DNA from: Arthrobacter sp. AFG7.2
GTDB lineage: Bacteria; Actinomycetota; Actinomycetes; Actinomycetales; Micrococcaceae
Length of the DNA: 64,000 nucleotides
Assembly (NCBI RefSeq): GCF_002892835.1
Contig: NZ_PJMB01000003.1
Span: forward strand, 310,001-374,000
Reading direction: 5' to 3'
In this document: piece after piece, positions 51,675 through 60,988 of the stretch
Layout: every line of letters begins with the position of its first letter
Numbering within the stretch: the first letter of the stretch is position 1
Position numbers and translations under genes: made by a program
The notes under the pieces: generated by a model
What the model saw: only the letters and a program-made list of their open reading frames with translations
Database searches by the model: none
Told to the model about the DNA's origin: nothing

Positions 51675-52910
51675 CTACCGGACGCCCTTGACCTGGCCGC
51701 GCCCCACCTGGTTGGCCGCGTGGCCCAGCCACTCCAGCGGTCCGCGCCACTTCAGCAGCACGAACACCATGCCCACAATGATGGCAGCGGCGGCCTGCGC
51801 AAAGTACATCCCGTCCTCTGTCCACCCGGCAGGCAAGGGCTTGAGGTAGAACCCGGACACCACCCAGACGTGGACGGTGTACAGGGTCAGGGTCATTGCA
51901 CCCGCCCCGCGCAGGGGCAGCAGCAGGTCCAGATCCACCCATTCGGCCAGCCTGCCCAGCAGGAGGCAGACTCCGATGACTGCCACGGCCACGGCCGACG
52001 TGTGCAGCAGGTCCAGGGACGTTGCCGAGTGCGGTGCCGCGGACGCCAGCCACCACCAGGACCCCTCCTGCGGGATACCCGTCAGGTTGACCTGCAGCAC
52101 GCTGTCCAGCGGGTACCCGGGGGAGTTAAGGACCTTCTCCAGGGCTGCCCGGCCGCCCCAGCTTTCCATTGCCGTAACACCCAGGGTTTTGGCCAGGACG
52201 GCAAGGACCGAACCGGCCACCAGCAGCACCACCGGGACCATCGCCCTGCTTAGCACCAGCCGGCCCACGATGAGTCCCACCAGCAGGTATGAAAGCCACT
52301 GGAACACGGGGTAGTAGCCGGTGAAGAACAGGTCAGCCAGCAGCCGTGACGGGGTGCCGAGATCCTCCCACGACGGATTGTGCCCCAGCTTAAGCGGCGG
52401 TTCGGCGGCCAGGAGCCACGGCCGCAGCAGGTAAGCCAGGACCGGTGAGCCCAGGATCCAGCCGCCGGCCCAGGCGCAGAGCCGCTTCAGGCCCATCCCC
52501 AGGAAGGGAAGCACGCACAGGAACAGTACGGCGTAGTGGACCAGGATGATGGCAAGGTTGACTTCCAGTCCGCCAACGGTGAGTCCGACGGCGGCAATCA
52601 CCAGGGCGCGCACAGTGATGCCCCGGCGGGCGGCGGAGAGGTCAGGACCCTGCAGCGGCTTGTGCTTTCCGGTGGACAGGGCCAGGCCCACCCCGGCCAG
52701 GACAGCGAACAGCGCAGCTGCCCGGCCCGAAAACGTGAGCCCGATCCAGGTGGGAGTCAGGCCGGCATTCGCTTCGAAGGTGGGGAGCAGGTGGGTGGCC
52801 ATCATGCCCAAAAGGGCAAGCCCACGGGCAGCGTCGATGCCATGGAGGCGCCCCATGGCTGGCCGCCCGGCGGTTTTACGGGACGTGCTGGCCGGGTTAC
52901 GGGACGTCAT
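51675..52910 (-). CDS. HGSNAT/DUF418-type multi-helix membrane protein
   Basis: A 411-residue protein with about ten hydrophobic helices. GRLHGIDAARGLALLGMMATH near the N-terminus is the signature of the DUF1624/heparan-glucosaminide-acetyltransferase-like group, and the C-terminal half (YTVHVWVV) fits DUF418. Members move acyl groups across membranes or are unassigned. On the minus strand, GACGAT stands six bases before the ATG, a possible leaderless start. It breaks the dapB-dapA neighbourhood. Confidence 0.8.
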   Translation of the reverse strand: MTSRNPASTSRKTAGRPAMGRLHGIDAARGLALLGMMATHLLPTFEANAGLTPTWIGLTFSGRAAALFAVLAGVGLALSTGKHKPLQGPDLSAARRGITVRALVIAAVGLTVGGLEVNLAIILVHYAVLFLCVLPFLGMGLKRLCAWAGGWILGSPVLAYLLRPWLLAAEPPLKLGHNPSWEDLGTPSRLLADLFFTGYYPVFQWLSYLLVGLIVGRLVLSRAMVPVVLLVAGSVLAVLAKTLGVTAMESWGGRAALEKVLNSPGYPLDSVLQVNLTGIPQEGSWWWLASAAPHSATSLDLLHTSAVAVAVIGVCLLLGRLAEWVDLDLLLPLRGAGAMTLTLYTVHVWVVSGFYLKPLPAGWTEDGMYFAQAAAAIIVGMVFVLLKWRGPLEWLGHAANQVGRGQVKGVR

Positions 52911-52967
52911 GACCAGATCGTCTCACACCTGACGGTGTGGCGGAGGCAAAGAAGCCGCCCTTGTCTT

Positions 52968-52981
52968 CGAATATATGTTCG
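52968..52981. promoter_or_regulatory. LexA (SOS) box CGAATATATGTTCG
   Basis: It differs from the palindromic actinobacterial/Bacillus SOS box CGAACATATGTTCG at one base. It lies seven bases before the ATG at 52988 and overlaps a -10-like TATGTT, ideal for LexA repression. The recA box at 61847-61860 has the same CGAAT-N4-GTTCG form. Confidence 0.75.
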
Positions 52982-52987
52982 AATAAC

Positions 52988-53356
52988 ATGGTCCGCATGC
53001 ACACATCATCATCCGGAATACCAGCCGGCGAGTCCGGCGCTACCGGGCTGGCGAAGGCCATGAGTCCGGGCGTCGTGGATTACCTCTTCCGCCAGCTCGT
53101 CGCCGGACGTCCGCCCGAGGATGTCCAGTGGGAGCAGGAGGGCATCAGCCTGGCAGCCCAGCCCGAGGGGGCGGAGCTGGCCCGCCGTCTCGCCGAAACC
53201 GACATTGACGCCCTGACCCCCGTGGAGCTGTTCCACTACGTCAGGGCCGCGCAGCGGCTGTCATCATGGGCGGAGGACCTGCGCCAGGCCGCCGTCGGCA
53301 GGTACTGTCACCCGCCGGCGGAGGTGCAACGCTCCGCCGGCCACCGCACCCCCTGA
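52988..53356 (+). pseudogene. Short SOS-controlled DUF222-like N-terminal fragment
   Basis: A 122-residue open frame. Residues about 65-105 (AETDIDALTPVELFHYVRAAQRLSSWAEDLRQAAVGRY) look like the start of DUF222/HNH proteins, which often carry a LexA box; the frame then ends after about 17 unrelated residues. No HNH part is found downstream in any frame before dapA. I read it as the remains of a full-length gene, but a short functional protein cannot be excluded. Confidence 0.5.
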
Positions 53357-53397
53357 CGGGCGGCCTGCGCGGTGGCTGTGACGAAGGAGTGCCCTAC

Positions 53398-53460
53398 GTG
53401 ACGGACCCCACAAGACAAAGCGGTCATTTGACGTGCATCACGGCCACGGCATTGTCCTAA
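53398..53460 (+). CDS. Possible 20-residue leader peptide before dapA
   Basis: A GTG at 53398 has a strong site (GAAGGAG) eight bases upstream and encodes VTDPTRQSGHLTCITATALS, with five Thr and one Ile, ending 29 bases before dapA. TTGTCC and GGACAG can pair around the stop, and GTTTTTTCC follows directly before the dapA ATG. This looks like an attenuation or coupling leader, but no family is known to me. Confidence 0.35.
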   Translation: MTDPTRQSGHLTCITATALS

Positions 53461-53489
53461 CCAGCCGCGGACAGGGTAACGTTTTTTCC

Positions 53490-54398
53490 ATGGCTGACAA
53501 TTCCGCGCATCTCCCTGCCCTTGGTACTCTTCTGACCGCCATGGTCACGCCGTTCACCAAGGACGGCGCAGTGGATTATGAGCAGGCAGGCGCACTGGCC
53601 ACGAAGCTGGTGGACGACGGCTGCGACGGGCTGGTAGTCACCGGAACCACAGGCGAAACGTCCACGCTGACCGACGAAGAAAACCTCGGCATGTTCCGCG
53701 CCGTCAAGGACGCGGTCGGCGGCCGGGCCGCCATCATCGCGGGTACCGGCACCAACGACACCGCCCACTCGGTCCACCTTTCCCGGCAGGCAGCAGCCCT
53801 CGGCGTCGACGGCCTCCTCCTGGTGACGCCTTACTACAACAAGCCCAGCCAGACCGGCGTCCGTGCACACTTCGAAACGATCGCCTCCGCCGTCGACGTG
53901 CCGGTCATGCTGTACGACATCCCCGGCCGCTCCTCAATTCCCATCGAGCCCGAGACGATGATCTGGCTGGCGCAGCACCCGAATATCGTGGCGGTCAAGG
54001 ATGCCAAGGCGGACTTCGTTGCAGCCACCCGCGTCATGGCCGAGACGGACCTCCTTTTCTATTCAGGCGACGACGGTCTGACCCTGCCCTGGATGGCACT
54101 GGGCGCCGTCGGCCTGGTTGGTGTCACGACGCACGTGGCCACCCGCCGTTTCCGCGAACTCATCGACGCCGTCAACGCCAACGACCTCAGCACTGCCCGC
54201 AAGATCAACTTTGAACTCCAGCCCGTGGTGCGTGCCACCATGACCCGGGTCCAGGGTGCCGTTGCGGCCAAACAGATTCTTAAATGGCAGGGAGTCCTGC
54301 CCAACTCGATTGTCCGTTTGCCCCTCGTGGAGCCGGACGAAGCCGAGATCGAAACCATCCGCGGGGATTTGGCGGAAGCGGGGCTGGTCTTTTCCTGA
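53490..54398 (+). CDS. dapA: 4-hydroxy-tetrahydrodipicolinate synthase
   Basis: A 302-residue aldolase. LLTAMVTPFTKDGAVDY, VVTGTTGETSTL, LLVTPYYNKPSQ (proton-relay Tyr) and the Schiff-base Lys in IVAVKDAKAD identify it. It condenses pyruvate with aspartate semialdehyde. The start at 53490 gives the family N-terminus; no good ribosome-binding site stands before it, only a T-run. Confidence 0.95.
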   Translation: MADNSAHLPALGTLLTAMVTPFTKDGAVDYEQAGALATKLVDDGCDGLVVTGTTGETSTLTDEENLGMFRAVKDAVGGRAAIIAGTGTNDTAHSVHLSRQAAALGVDGLLLVTPYYNKPSQTGVRAHFETIASAVDVPVMLYDIPGRSSIPIEPETMIWLAQHPNIVAVKDAKADFVAATRVMAETDLLFYSGDDGLTLPWMALGAVGLVGVTTHVATRRFRELIDAVNANDLSTARKINFELQPVVRATMTRVQGAVAAKQILKWQGVLPNSIVRLPLVEPDEAEIETIRGDLAEAGLVFS

Positions 54399-54439
54399 GG
54401 ACTAAGACCAGCAGCCTTCCGCCTGGAAAGTAGTGCAAT

Positions 54440-56131
54440 ATGACCCAAACCGCCCTCACCGGCCTTGTCACCCCACCCCGCCTGCCGCAGGGAACGCTCC
54501 GGATTGTTCCGCTGGGCGGGCTGGGGGAGATCGGCCGGAACATGGCCGTGTTCGAAATCGACGGCAAGCTGCTGATCGTGGACTGCGGCGTCCTCTTCCC
54601 GGAGGAAACCCAGCCCGGCGTCGACCTGATCCTGCCTGATTTCTCCTACATCGAGGACCGGCTGGACGACATCGTGGCCGTGGTGCTCACCCATGGCCAC
54701 GAAGACCACATCGGCGCCGTTCCGTACCTGCTGCGCCGCCGCAACGACATCCCGCTGGTGGGCTCGCAGCTCACCCTCGCCCTGATCGAAGCGAAACTGC
54801 AGGAACACCGCATCCGGCCGTACACCCTGACGGTGGAGGAAGGGCAGGTGGAAAAGTTCGGCCCGTTCGAGTGTGAATTCGTGGCCGTCAACCACTCCAT
54901 CCCCGACGCCCTGGCCGTGTTCATCCGGACAGCCGGCGGCACCGTCCTGCACACCGGCGACTTCAAAATGGACCAGCTTCCGCTGGATGGCCGGATCACG
55001 GACCTGCGGCACTTCGCCAAGCTCGGCGAAGAGGGCGTGGATCTCTTCATGTCCGATTCCACGAACGCCGACGTTCCCGGCTTCACCACGGCCGAGAAGG
55101 AAATCGGCCCCACGCTGGAACGGCTTTTCGGTCAGGCCAGCAAGCGCATCATCGTCGCGTCCTTCTCCTCGCACGTGCACCGCGTGCAGCAGGTGCTGGA
55201 CGCGGCGGCGAAGCACAACCGCAAGGTGGCCTTCGTGGGCCGGTCCATGGTCCGCAACATGGCCATTGCGGAGAAGCTCGGCTACCTGGACGTCCCGCCG
55301 GGCCTGATCGTCGATATCAAAAACATCGACAACCTGCCGGACAACCGCGTGGTGCTGATGTCCACCGGTTCGCAGGGCGAGCCCATGGCCGCGCTGTCGC
55401 GGATGGCCAACGGCGACCACCGGGTGGTGGTGGGCGAAGGTGACACCGTCATCCTTGCCTCGAGCCTGATCCCCGGCAACGAAAACGCCGTCTTCCGGAT
55501 CATCAATGGCCTGCTCAAGCTGGGCGCCGACGTGATCCACAAGGGCAACGCCAAGGTGCACGTCTCCGGCCACGCCGCCGCGGGTGAGCTCCTCTACTGC
55601 TACAACATCCTCGAACCGCTCAACGCCATGCCGGTGCACGGTGAAACCCGGCACCTCATCGCCAACGGCAAGATCGCCATCGAGTCCGGCGTACCCGAGG
55701 CCAGCGTGATCCTCGCGGACAACGGCACAGTGATCGACTTGAAGGACCACCGTGCGGACGTGGTGGGACAGGTCGAAGTGGGCTTCATCTACGTGGACGG
55801 CTCCAGCGTGGGCGAGATCACCGACGCCGACCTCAAGGACCGCCGGATCCTCGGCGACGAGGGCTTCATCTCCATCATCACGGTCATCCACCGCGCTACC
55901 GGCAAGGTGGTATCAGGCCCCGAAATCCACGCCCGCGGCGTGGCCGAGGACGATTCCGTATTCGATGACATCATCCCGAAGATCAATGCTGCGCTGGAGG
56001 AAGCGGTCCTCAACCATGCGGACCACACGAGCCACCAGCTCCAGCAGGTGGTCCGCCGGGTGGTAGGCACGTGGGTGAACCGAAAGCTTCGCCGCAAGCC
56101 CATGATCATTCCCGTAGTGCTTGAGGCGTAA
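54440..56131 (+). CDS. rnj: Ribonuclease J
   Basis: A 563-residue beta-CASP metallo-RNase. The metal motif is THGHEDHIGA (residues 84-93), followed by HTGDFKMD, DSTNADVPG and the beta-CASP pieces VGRSMVRNM, STGSQGEPMAALSRM and HVSGHAAAGEL. It is a 5'-3' exo- and endonuclease of mRNA decay and rRNA maturation. GGAAAG precedes the ATG. A hairpin follows at 56150-56182. Confidence 0.96.
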   Translation: MTQTALTGLVTPPRLPQGTLRIVPLGGLGEIGRNMAVFEIDGKLLIVDCGVLFPEETQPGVDLILPDFSYIEDRLDDIVAVVLTHGHEDHIGAVPYLLRRRNDIPLVGSQLTLALIEAKLQEHRIRPYTLTVEEGQVEKFGPFECEFVAVNHSIPDALAVFIRTAGGTVLHTGDFKMDQLPLDGRITDLRHFAKLGEEGVDLFMSDSTNADVPGFTTAEKEIGPTLERLFGQASKRIIVASFSSHVHRVQQVLDAAAKHNRKVAFVGRSMVRNMAIAEKLGYLDVPPGLIVDIKNIDNLPDNRVVLMSTGSQGEPMAALSRMANGDHRVVVGEGDTVILASSLIPGNENAVFRIINGLLKLGADVIHKGNAKVHVSGHAAAGELLYCYNILEPLNAMPVHGETRHLIANGKIAIESGVPEASVILADNGTVIDLKDHRADVVGQVEVGFIYVDGSSVGEITDADLKDRRILGDEGFISIITVIHRATGKVVSGPEIHARGVAEDDSVFDDIIPKINAALEEAVLNHADHTSHQLQQVVRRVVGTWVNRKLRRKPMIIPVVLEA

Positions 56132-56149
56132 CAGCCGAGTGCCGGTTCC

Positions 56150-56182
56150 GGCCCGTGTTCCCGTACCCCGGGACCGCGGGCC
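56150..56182 (+). terminator. Hairpin after rnj, likely terminator
   Basis: GGCCCG (56150-56155) pairs with CGGGCC (56177-56182) and an inner TCCCG/CGGGA stem extends it. No T-run follows, so it may be a Rho-independent stop of the actinobacterial type or only a 3'-end stabiliser. Confidence 0.4.
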
Positions 56183-56266
56183 GGAGGCGTTTAACGGCTG
56201 CGAACCGGAGGATCCGCAGGGGCCAAATCCCCGGAATACCAGCGCTGCTCCGGTACCGTGGCTAGT

Positions 56267-59185
56267 ATGGCCACTCGTACTACTTCCGCGCCCAATGGAC
56301 CCAGCAGGAGCCGCGCCGGCAGCAAAACCGGCAGCACCTCCAGCCGCGGTGGAAGCTCCACGGCGGCCAAATCCGGGCGTTCCGCCGGCTCCTCCAGCAC
56401 AGCACGCACCCGCCAGCTGCCCGCCGTCGAACACCACCAGCCGTGGCTGCTGCGCGTGGTGGGTGGAGCCTGGCTGGGCGTCGGCCACCTGGTGGGCGGG
56501 GGAGTCCGGCGCATTGGCCATGACGTCAGTGACCTGCCCGCCGAAGAGCGCCGTGATGGCGCCGCCTTGTTCAACCTGGCCCTTGGGATCTTCATCGCCA
56601 CGTTCGCCTGGTGGGGCCTGACCGGCTGGTTCCCGGACGCCGTCCATGCAGTTGTCAACGGCACCTTCGGCTGGATATCGCTGCTGCTGCCGCTGATGCT
56701 GTTTGCCTGCGCGTTCCGGCTCTTCCGCCAGCCCTCAGACGGCCGAGGCAACAACAGGGTAGGCATCGGCTTCCTCATCATGACGTTCGCCGGCTGCGGG
56801 CTCGCGCATATCCTGGGCGGACAGCCCACCGTGGCCCAGGGCTTTGACGGCCTCCGCGAGGCGGGCGGCATGCTCGGTTTCCTCGCAGCGTCACCCCTGG
56901 CCGCCATCCACGCCGCCGTTCCCCTGACTGTTTACTCCCTGCTGGCGTTCGTTTCCCTGCTGATCATCACGGCCACCCCGTTCACCGCCATTCCGCGCCG
57001 GCTGCGCGGCGCTTACGAGCACCTCATGGGCATCGACCTGATAGATGAACAGGAGCGGGACAAGCACGACCGCAGCTACCTGGAACGGACTGCTCCCGCC
57101 GCGCCCCCGAAGAGTCCAAAGAAGAAGAAGCGGCGCTTCTTCGGAAAGGACGAGGAGGATAACGACGCCGGGCTGGAAGGCTATGTGGGCGACGAAGCTT
57201 TCGAGCACGCCGTCATCGACGACGACGATCCGAAGCCGCCCCGTCCCGCTCCCGGTGTCCGCCGGCCCACCCAGGCGGAAATCGCCGTCGAGAAGATCAA
57301 GGCCGCCCAGGGACTGGGCGCCGGTGCCTCCCCGGCGCCCGTGGAGAACGCCACCGAAGCGATCCCCATGATCACTCCCGGAATGTCCGCTCCTGCCGGC
57401 CAGGCGGCACAGGCTGCCCCGTCGGTACCGACCGTGCCCTCAAACCCGGTGGCCCCCGCGCCGCCGCCTGTTCCCATCCCGCAGCGTACCGAACAGCTGT
57501 CCCTTGCCGGTGACGTCACCTATACGCTTCCTGCCTCGGACTACCTGACCCCGGGATCCATCCCGAAAGAGCGCACAGAAGCCAACGACGCCGTCGTTGC
57601 CGCCCTGACCGACACCCTGCAGCAGTTCAACGTGGACGCCACCGTGACCGGCTTCAGCCGTGGCCCCACCGTGACCCGGTACGAGATTGAACTCGCGCCG
57701 GGAACCAAAGTGGAACGCGTGACGGCGTTGTCCAAGAACATCTCCTACGCCGTGGCGTCCAGCGACGTGCGCATCCTCAGCCCCATCCCGGGCAAGTCGG
57801 CCATCGGCATCGAGATCCCCAACACGGACCGTGAGACAGTCTCGCTGGGTGACGTGCTGCGCAGCCAGAACGCCCGCCGGACTGACCATCCCATGGTCAT
57901 GGGCGTGGGCAAGGACGTGGAGGGCGGCTACGTGGTGGCCAACCTCGCCAAGATGCCCCACCTGCTGGTGGCGGGCGCCACCGGTGCCGGCAAGTCGTCC
58001 TTCGTGAACTCGATGATCACGTCCATCCTGATGCGCGCCACCCCTGACGAGGTGCGCATGGTGATGGTGGACCCCAAGCGCGTGGAGCTCACGGCCTATG
58101 AAGGCGTCCCGCACCTGATCACCCCCATCATCACCAACCCCAAGAAGGCGGCCGAGGCGCTGCAGTGGGTGGTCCGCGAAATGGATGCCCGGTACGACGA
58201 TCTCGCCAATTACGGTTTCAAGCACATTGACGACTTCAACAAGGCGGTGCGTGCCGGCAAGGTCCAGCCGCCGGTTGATTCGAAGCGGGTCATCCGTCCC
58301 TACCCCTACCTGCTGGTGATCGTGGACGAGCTCGCCGACCTCATGATGGTCGCCCCCCGCGACGTCGAAGACTCGATCGTCCGCATCACCCAGCTTGCCC
58401 GTGCTGCCGGCATCCACCTGGTCCTGGCCACCCAGCGGCCTTCCGTGGACGTTGTCACCGGCCTGATCAAGGCCAACGTGCCCTCCCGCATGGCGTTCGC
58501 CACCTCCTCGGTGACAGACTCACGGGTGGTCCTGGACCAGCCGGGCGCCGAAAAGCTCATCGGCCAGGGTGACGCGCTCTTCCTGCCGATGGGCGCTTCC
58601 AAGGCCATGCGTGTCCAGGGTGCCTGGGTCACTGAATCCGAAATCCATAAAGTGGTGGAGCACGTCAAGGGACAGCTGCAGGCGTCCTACCGCGACGACG
58701 TCGCCGCCGAAGCACCAAAGAAGCAGATCGACGACGACATCGGGGACGACCTCGAAGTCCTGCTCCAGGCCACCGAACTTGTTGTCACAACGCAGTTCGG
58801 CTCCACCTCCATGCTGCAGCGCAAGCTTCGCGTCGGCTTCGCCAAGGCCGGACGCCTGATGGACCTGCTGGAATCCCGGGGCGTGGTTGGCCCGTCCGAG
58901 GGTTCCAAAGCCCGCGACGTCCTGGTGAAGCCGGACGACCTTGCTCCGGTCCTGGCTGCCATGAAGGGCCAGGAGGCCCCGAAGGCACCTGATTCGCAGA
59001 CGGCAGCCCTCAGCGACAACGCGAACGCCAACATCCCACAGGGCGGTTACGCGGAGGACCTCGTGGCGGCGGACCTGGACCAGCGGAAGCAGAACGTGGA
59101 ATATTACGACGGCTCGGATTCGCCGCCTGGCGGGTATGACGATGAAGACGGGTCGGAAGACGCCTGGTCCCTCACCGGACGCTAG
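56267..59185 (+). CDS. ftsK: DNA translocase FtsK/SpoIIIE
   Basis: A 972-residue motor for chromosome segregation at the division septum. A Ser/Gly/Arg-rich N-terminus (1-60) is followed by about four membrane helices (about 95-245), an acidic/Pro-rich linker (about 260-420), the alpha/beta motor with Walker A GATGAGKSS (about 570) and Walker B VIVDELADLMM (about 684), and a C-terminal gamma winged helix (about 825-890). TACCGT seven bases before the ATG suggests a nearly leaderless start. Confidence 0.95.
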   Translation: MATRTTSAPNGPSRSRAGSKTGSTSSRGGSSTAAKSGRSAGSSSTARTRQLPAVEHHQPWLLRVVGGAWLGVGHLVGGGVRRIGHDVSDLPAEERRDGAALFNLALGIFIATFAWWGLTGWFPDAVHAVVNGTFGWISLLLPLMLFACAFRLFRQPSDGRGNNRVGIGFLIMTFAGCGLAHILGGQPTVAQGFDGLREAGGMLGFLAASPLAAIHAAVPLTVYSLLAFVSLLIITATPFTAIPRRLRGAYEHLMGIDLIDEQERDKHDRSYLERTAPAAPPKSPKKKKRRFFGKDEEDNDAGLEGYVGDEAFEHAVIDDDDPKPPRPAPGVRRPTQAEIAVEKIKAAQGLGAGASPAPVENATEAIPMITPGMSAPAGQAAQAAPSVPTVPSNPVAPAPPPVPIPQRTEQLSLAGDVTYTLPASDYLTPGSIPKERTEANDAVVAALTDTLQQFNVDATVTGFSRGPTVTRYEIELAPGTKVERVTALSKNISYAVASSDVRILSPIPGKSAIGIEIPNTDRETVSLGDVLRSQNARRTDHPMVMGVGKDVEGGYVVANLAKMPHLLVAGATGAGKSSFVNSMITSILMRATPDEVRMVMVDPKRVELTAYEGVPHLITPIITNPKKAAEALQWVVREMDARYDDLANYGFKHIDDFNKAVRAGKVQPPVDSKRVIRPYPYLLVIVDELADLMMVAPRDVEDSIVRITQLARAAGIHLVLATQRPSVDVVTGLIKANVPSRMAFATSSVTDSRVVLDQPGAEKLIGQGDALFLPMGASKAMRVQGAWVTESEIHKVVEHVKGQLQASYRDDVAAEAPKKQIDDDIGDDLEVLLQATELVVTTQFGSTSMLQRKLRVGFAKAGRLMDLLESRGVVGPSEGSKARDVLVKPDDLAPVLAAMKGQEAPKAPDSQTAALSDNANANIPQGGYAEDLVAADLDQRKQNVEYYDGSDSPPGGYDDEDGSEDAWSLTGR

Positions 59186-59196
59186 CCCGCGGCCTG

Positions 59197-59202
59197 TAGC
59201 CT
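59197..59202 (+). promoter_or_regulatory. -10 element TAGCCT, leaderless pgsA transcript
   Basis: TAGCCT, six bases, GTG at 59209. It gives pgsA-cinA their own promoter only 11 bases after the ftsK stop. Confidence 0.5.
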
Positions 59203-59208
59203 AGAAAC

Positions 59209-59853
59209 GTGACTAGCACTGATGCAACCGCCGCCGGCCAGGGCCGTGCCGGCGTCTGGAACCTTCCCAATGTCCTGACCATGCTCCGCATCGCGCTGGT
59301 CCCGTTTTTTGTCTGGTTCCTCGTTGCGGACGCCCCCGGGCTGCAGAGCCAGGCAGGGCCGTGGCGGTGGGCGGCGGTCGTCGCGTTCGCGGTCGCCATC
59401 TACACGGACAAGCTCGACGGCGATATCGCCAGGAGCCGCAACCTTGTGACGGACTTCGGCAAGATCGCCGATCCCATCGCGGACAAACTGCTCATCGGTT
59501 CGGCGTTGGTGATGCTGTCCGTACTGGGCGAACTGCCATGGTGGGTCACCCTGGTCATCCTGGTCCGCGAATGGGGCATCACCGCCCTCCGTTTCTTCGT
59601 CATCCGCTACGGTGTGATCCCTGCCTCGCGCGGCGGAAAGCTCAAGACGGTTGTGCAGACCGCGGCGATCTTCCTCTACCTCCTGCCGCTTGGCTCATTC
59701 GCTCCCTGGCTGGTGTGGGTGGCGTTCGCAGTGATGATGGCGGCTGTGGTGATCACGGTGTGGACGGGCGTGGAGTACGTGGTGGAAGCACTGCGGCTCA
59801 GGGCCAAGGGAAAGCTGCAGGCGCGCGGCGACAACGGGCAGGAGCCTGCATGA
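59209..59853 (+). CDS. pgsA: CDP-diacylglycerol-glycerol-3-phosphate 3-phosphatidyltransferase
   Basis: A 214-residue membrane enzyme of phosphatidylglycerol synthesis. The CDP-alcohol phosphotransferase signature is complete: DKLDGDIAR..GKIADPIADK (D-x2-D-G-x2-A-R-x8-G-x3-D-x3-D). Five to six helices. Its TGA overlaps the cinA start (ATGA). Confidence 0.93.
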   Translation: MTSTDATAAGQGRAGVWNLPNVLTMLRIALVPFFVWFLVADAPGLQSQAGPWRWAAVVAFAVAIYTDKLDGDIARSRNLVTDFGKIADPIADKLLIGSALVMLSVLGELPWWVTLVILVREWGITALRFFVIRYGVIPASRGGKLKTVVQTAAIFLYLLPLGSFAPWLVWVAFAVMMAAVVITVWTGVEYVVEALRLRAKGKLQARGDNGQEPA

Positions 59854-60341
59854 CAAACCACCATCTTTCGCTCCACCACCTTTCCGAACAGGCAGTGCGG
59901 AAGGCCCTTGAACTTCAGCGGACCGTGGCGACGGCCGAGTCCCTGACCGCCGGGATGGTGTCCGCCGTCCTCGCGGACACTCCGGGCGCCTCCGGCATGC
60001 TCCAGGGCGGCGTGGTGGCTTACCAGAACTCCGTCAAGGAATCCGTCCTGGGTGTCCCCTCCGCGCTGCTGGCCGACGCGGGATCCGTTGACGGCCAGGT
60101 CGCGGCGGCCATGGCCGCAGGGGCCAGGGCGGCCCTGGGATCCGATATTGGGGTGGCAACTACCGGCGTCGCCGGACCCGAAGCACACGACGGGAAACCG
60201 GTTGGAACTGTGTACATCGGCATCGCTACCGCGGCGGGAACAAACGGCTTCGAATACCTGTTTTCAGGAAGCAGGGCAGAAATCCGCGGGCAGGCCTGCG
60301 GTGCCGCGCTGGAACGCCTGCTCGAAGCCCTGGCCTCCTGA
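59850..60341 (+). CDS. cinA: CinA C-terminal domain protein (NMN amidohydrolase type)
   Basis: A 163-residue single-domain CinA: TVATAESLTAGMVSAVLADTPGASGMLQGGVVAYQNSVK, VATTGVAGPEAHDGKPVGTVYIG. It probably deamidates nicotinamide mononucleotide; the N-terminal COG1058 domain of longer CinA proteins is absent, as is common in actinobacteria. Start overlaps the pgsA stop. Confidence 0.9.
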   Translation: MTNHHLSLHHLSEQAVRKALELQRTVATAESLTAGMVSAVLADTPGASGMLQGGVVAYQNSVKESVLGVPSALLADAGSVDGQVAAAMAAGARAALGSDIGVATTGVAGPEAHDGKPVGTVYIGIATAAGTNGFEYLFSGSRAEIRGQACGAALERLLEALAS

Positions 60342-60446
60342 AGTTACCGCGCGTAAAGTTGCCGGGAACAAAAGCCGGTACCGATTAGTTATTACATTGT
60401 GTCGCTTCCGAAGAGCGGGGGCGCCTAGGATGAAATGACCACGACG

Positions 60447-60463
60447 GTTCGCTTTACGGCGGA
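60447..60463 (+). promoter_or_regulatory. ClgR-box-like site before clgR
   Basis: GTTCGC-TTTACG-GCGGA resembles the ClgR operator GTTCGC-N5-GCG but with a spacer one base longer. Autoregulation of clgR is known in related actinobacteria, so the site is plausible. Confidence 0.35.
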
Positions 60464-60493
60464 CCTGACCAATGAGGGAGCAAGGCGATACAG

Positions 60494-60946
60494 ATGGTAA
60501 AGCAGCCCGTATCCGTAAACGGCGTTGTCCGCTGGAAGGATGTGGGCCTCGCCGATCAGGGTAAGAGCGAACAGAAGGAGCGCAAGATGGTTGTACTTCG
60601 TCACGAAATCGGTGATGTCCTGCGCGATGTCCGCCAGCGTCAAGGGCGTACGCTCCGTGAAGTTTCGCACAGTGCCCGCGTTTCCCTGGGTTACCTCAGT
60701 GAAGTGGAACGCGGCCAGAAGGAAGCGTCCTCAGAGCTCCTGTCTTCGATCTGCTCGGCCCTGGACGTTCCGTTGTCCAGCATGCTCCGCGAAGTGAGCG
60801 ACCGTGTAGCAGTGGCGGAAGGTGTTGCCGTTCCGGACACCGTTCCCCAGGAATTCTCCCAGCGTTATGGCCGCGACCTTGAGCGCGACCTGAACACTGA
60901 ACTCAACGACGAACTATCCACAGGCCTTCTCTCCGGCGCCCGGTAG
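60494..60946 (+). CDS. clgR: XRE-type regulator ClgR
   Basis: A 150-residue DNA-binding protein. The helix-turn-helix reads [52 protein letters not shown]; the tail is acidic and Leu-rich. In actinobacteria ClgR activates clp protease and other proteostasis genes. The order pgsA - cinA - clgR before recA matches that of other actinobacteria. The first 31 residues (to MVVLRHE at 60587) may be an over-extension. Confidence 0.85.
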   Translation: MVKQPVSVNGVVRWKDVGLADQGKSEQKERKMVVLRHEIGDVLRDVRQRQGRTLREVSHSARVSLGYLSEVERGQKEASSELLSSICSALDVPLSSMLREVSDRVAVAEGVAVPDTVPQEFSQRYGRDLERDLNTELNDELSTGLLSGAR

Positions 60947-60988
60947 GGATTTCCGCCGCAAGGCTGGTCTTGGAACCGTTCATGCAAT

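Noticed and set aside
54059-55891. A 610-codon minus-strand frame inside dapA and rnj
   Set aside because: Antisense to two certain enzymes; typical third-position GC shadow.
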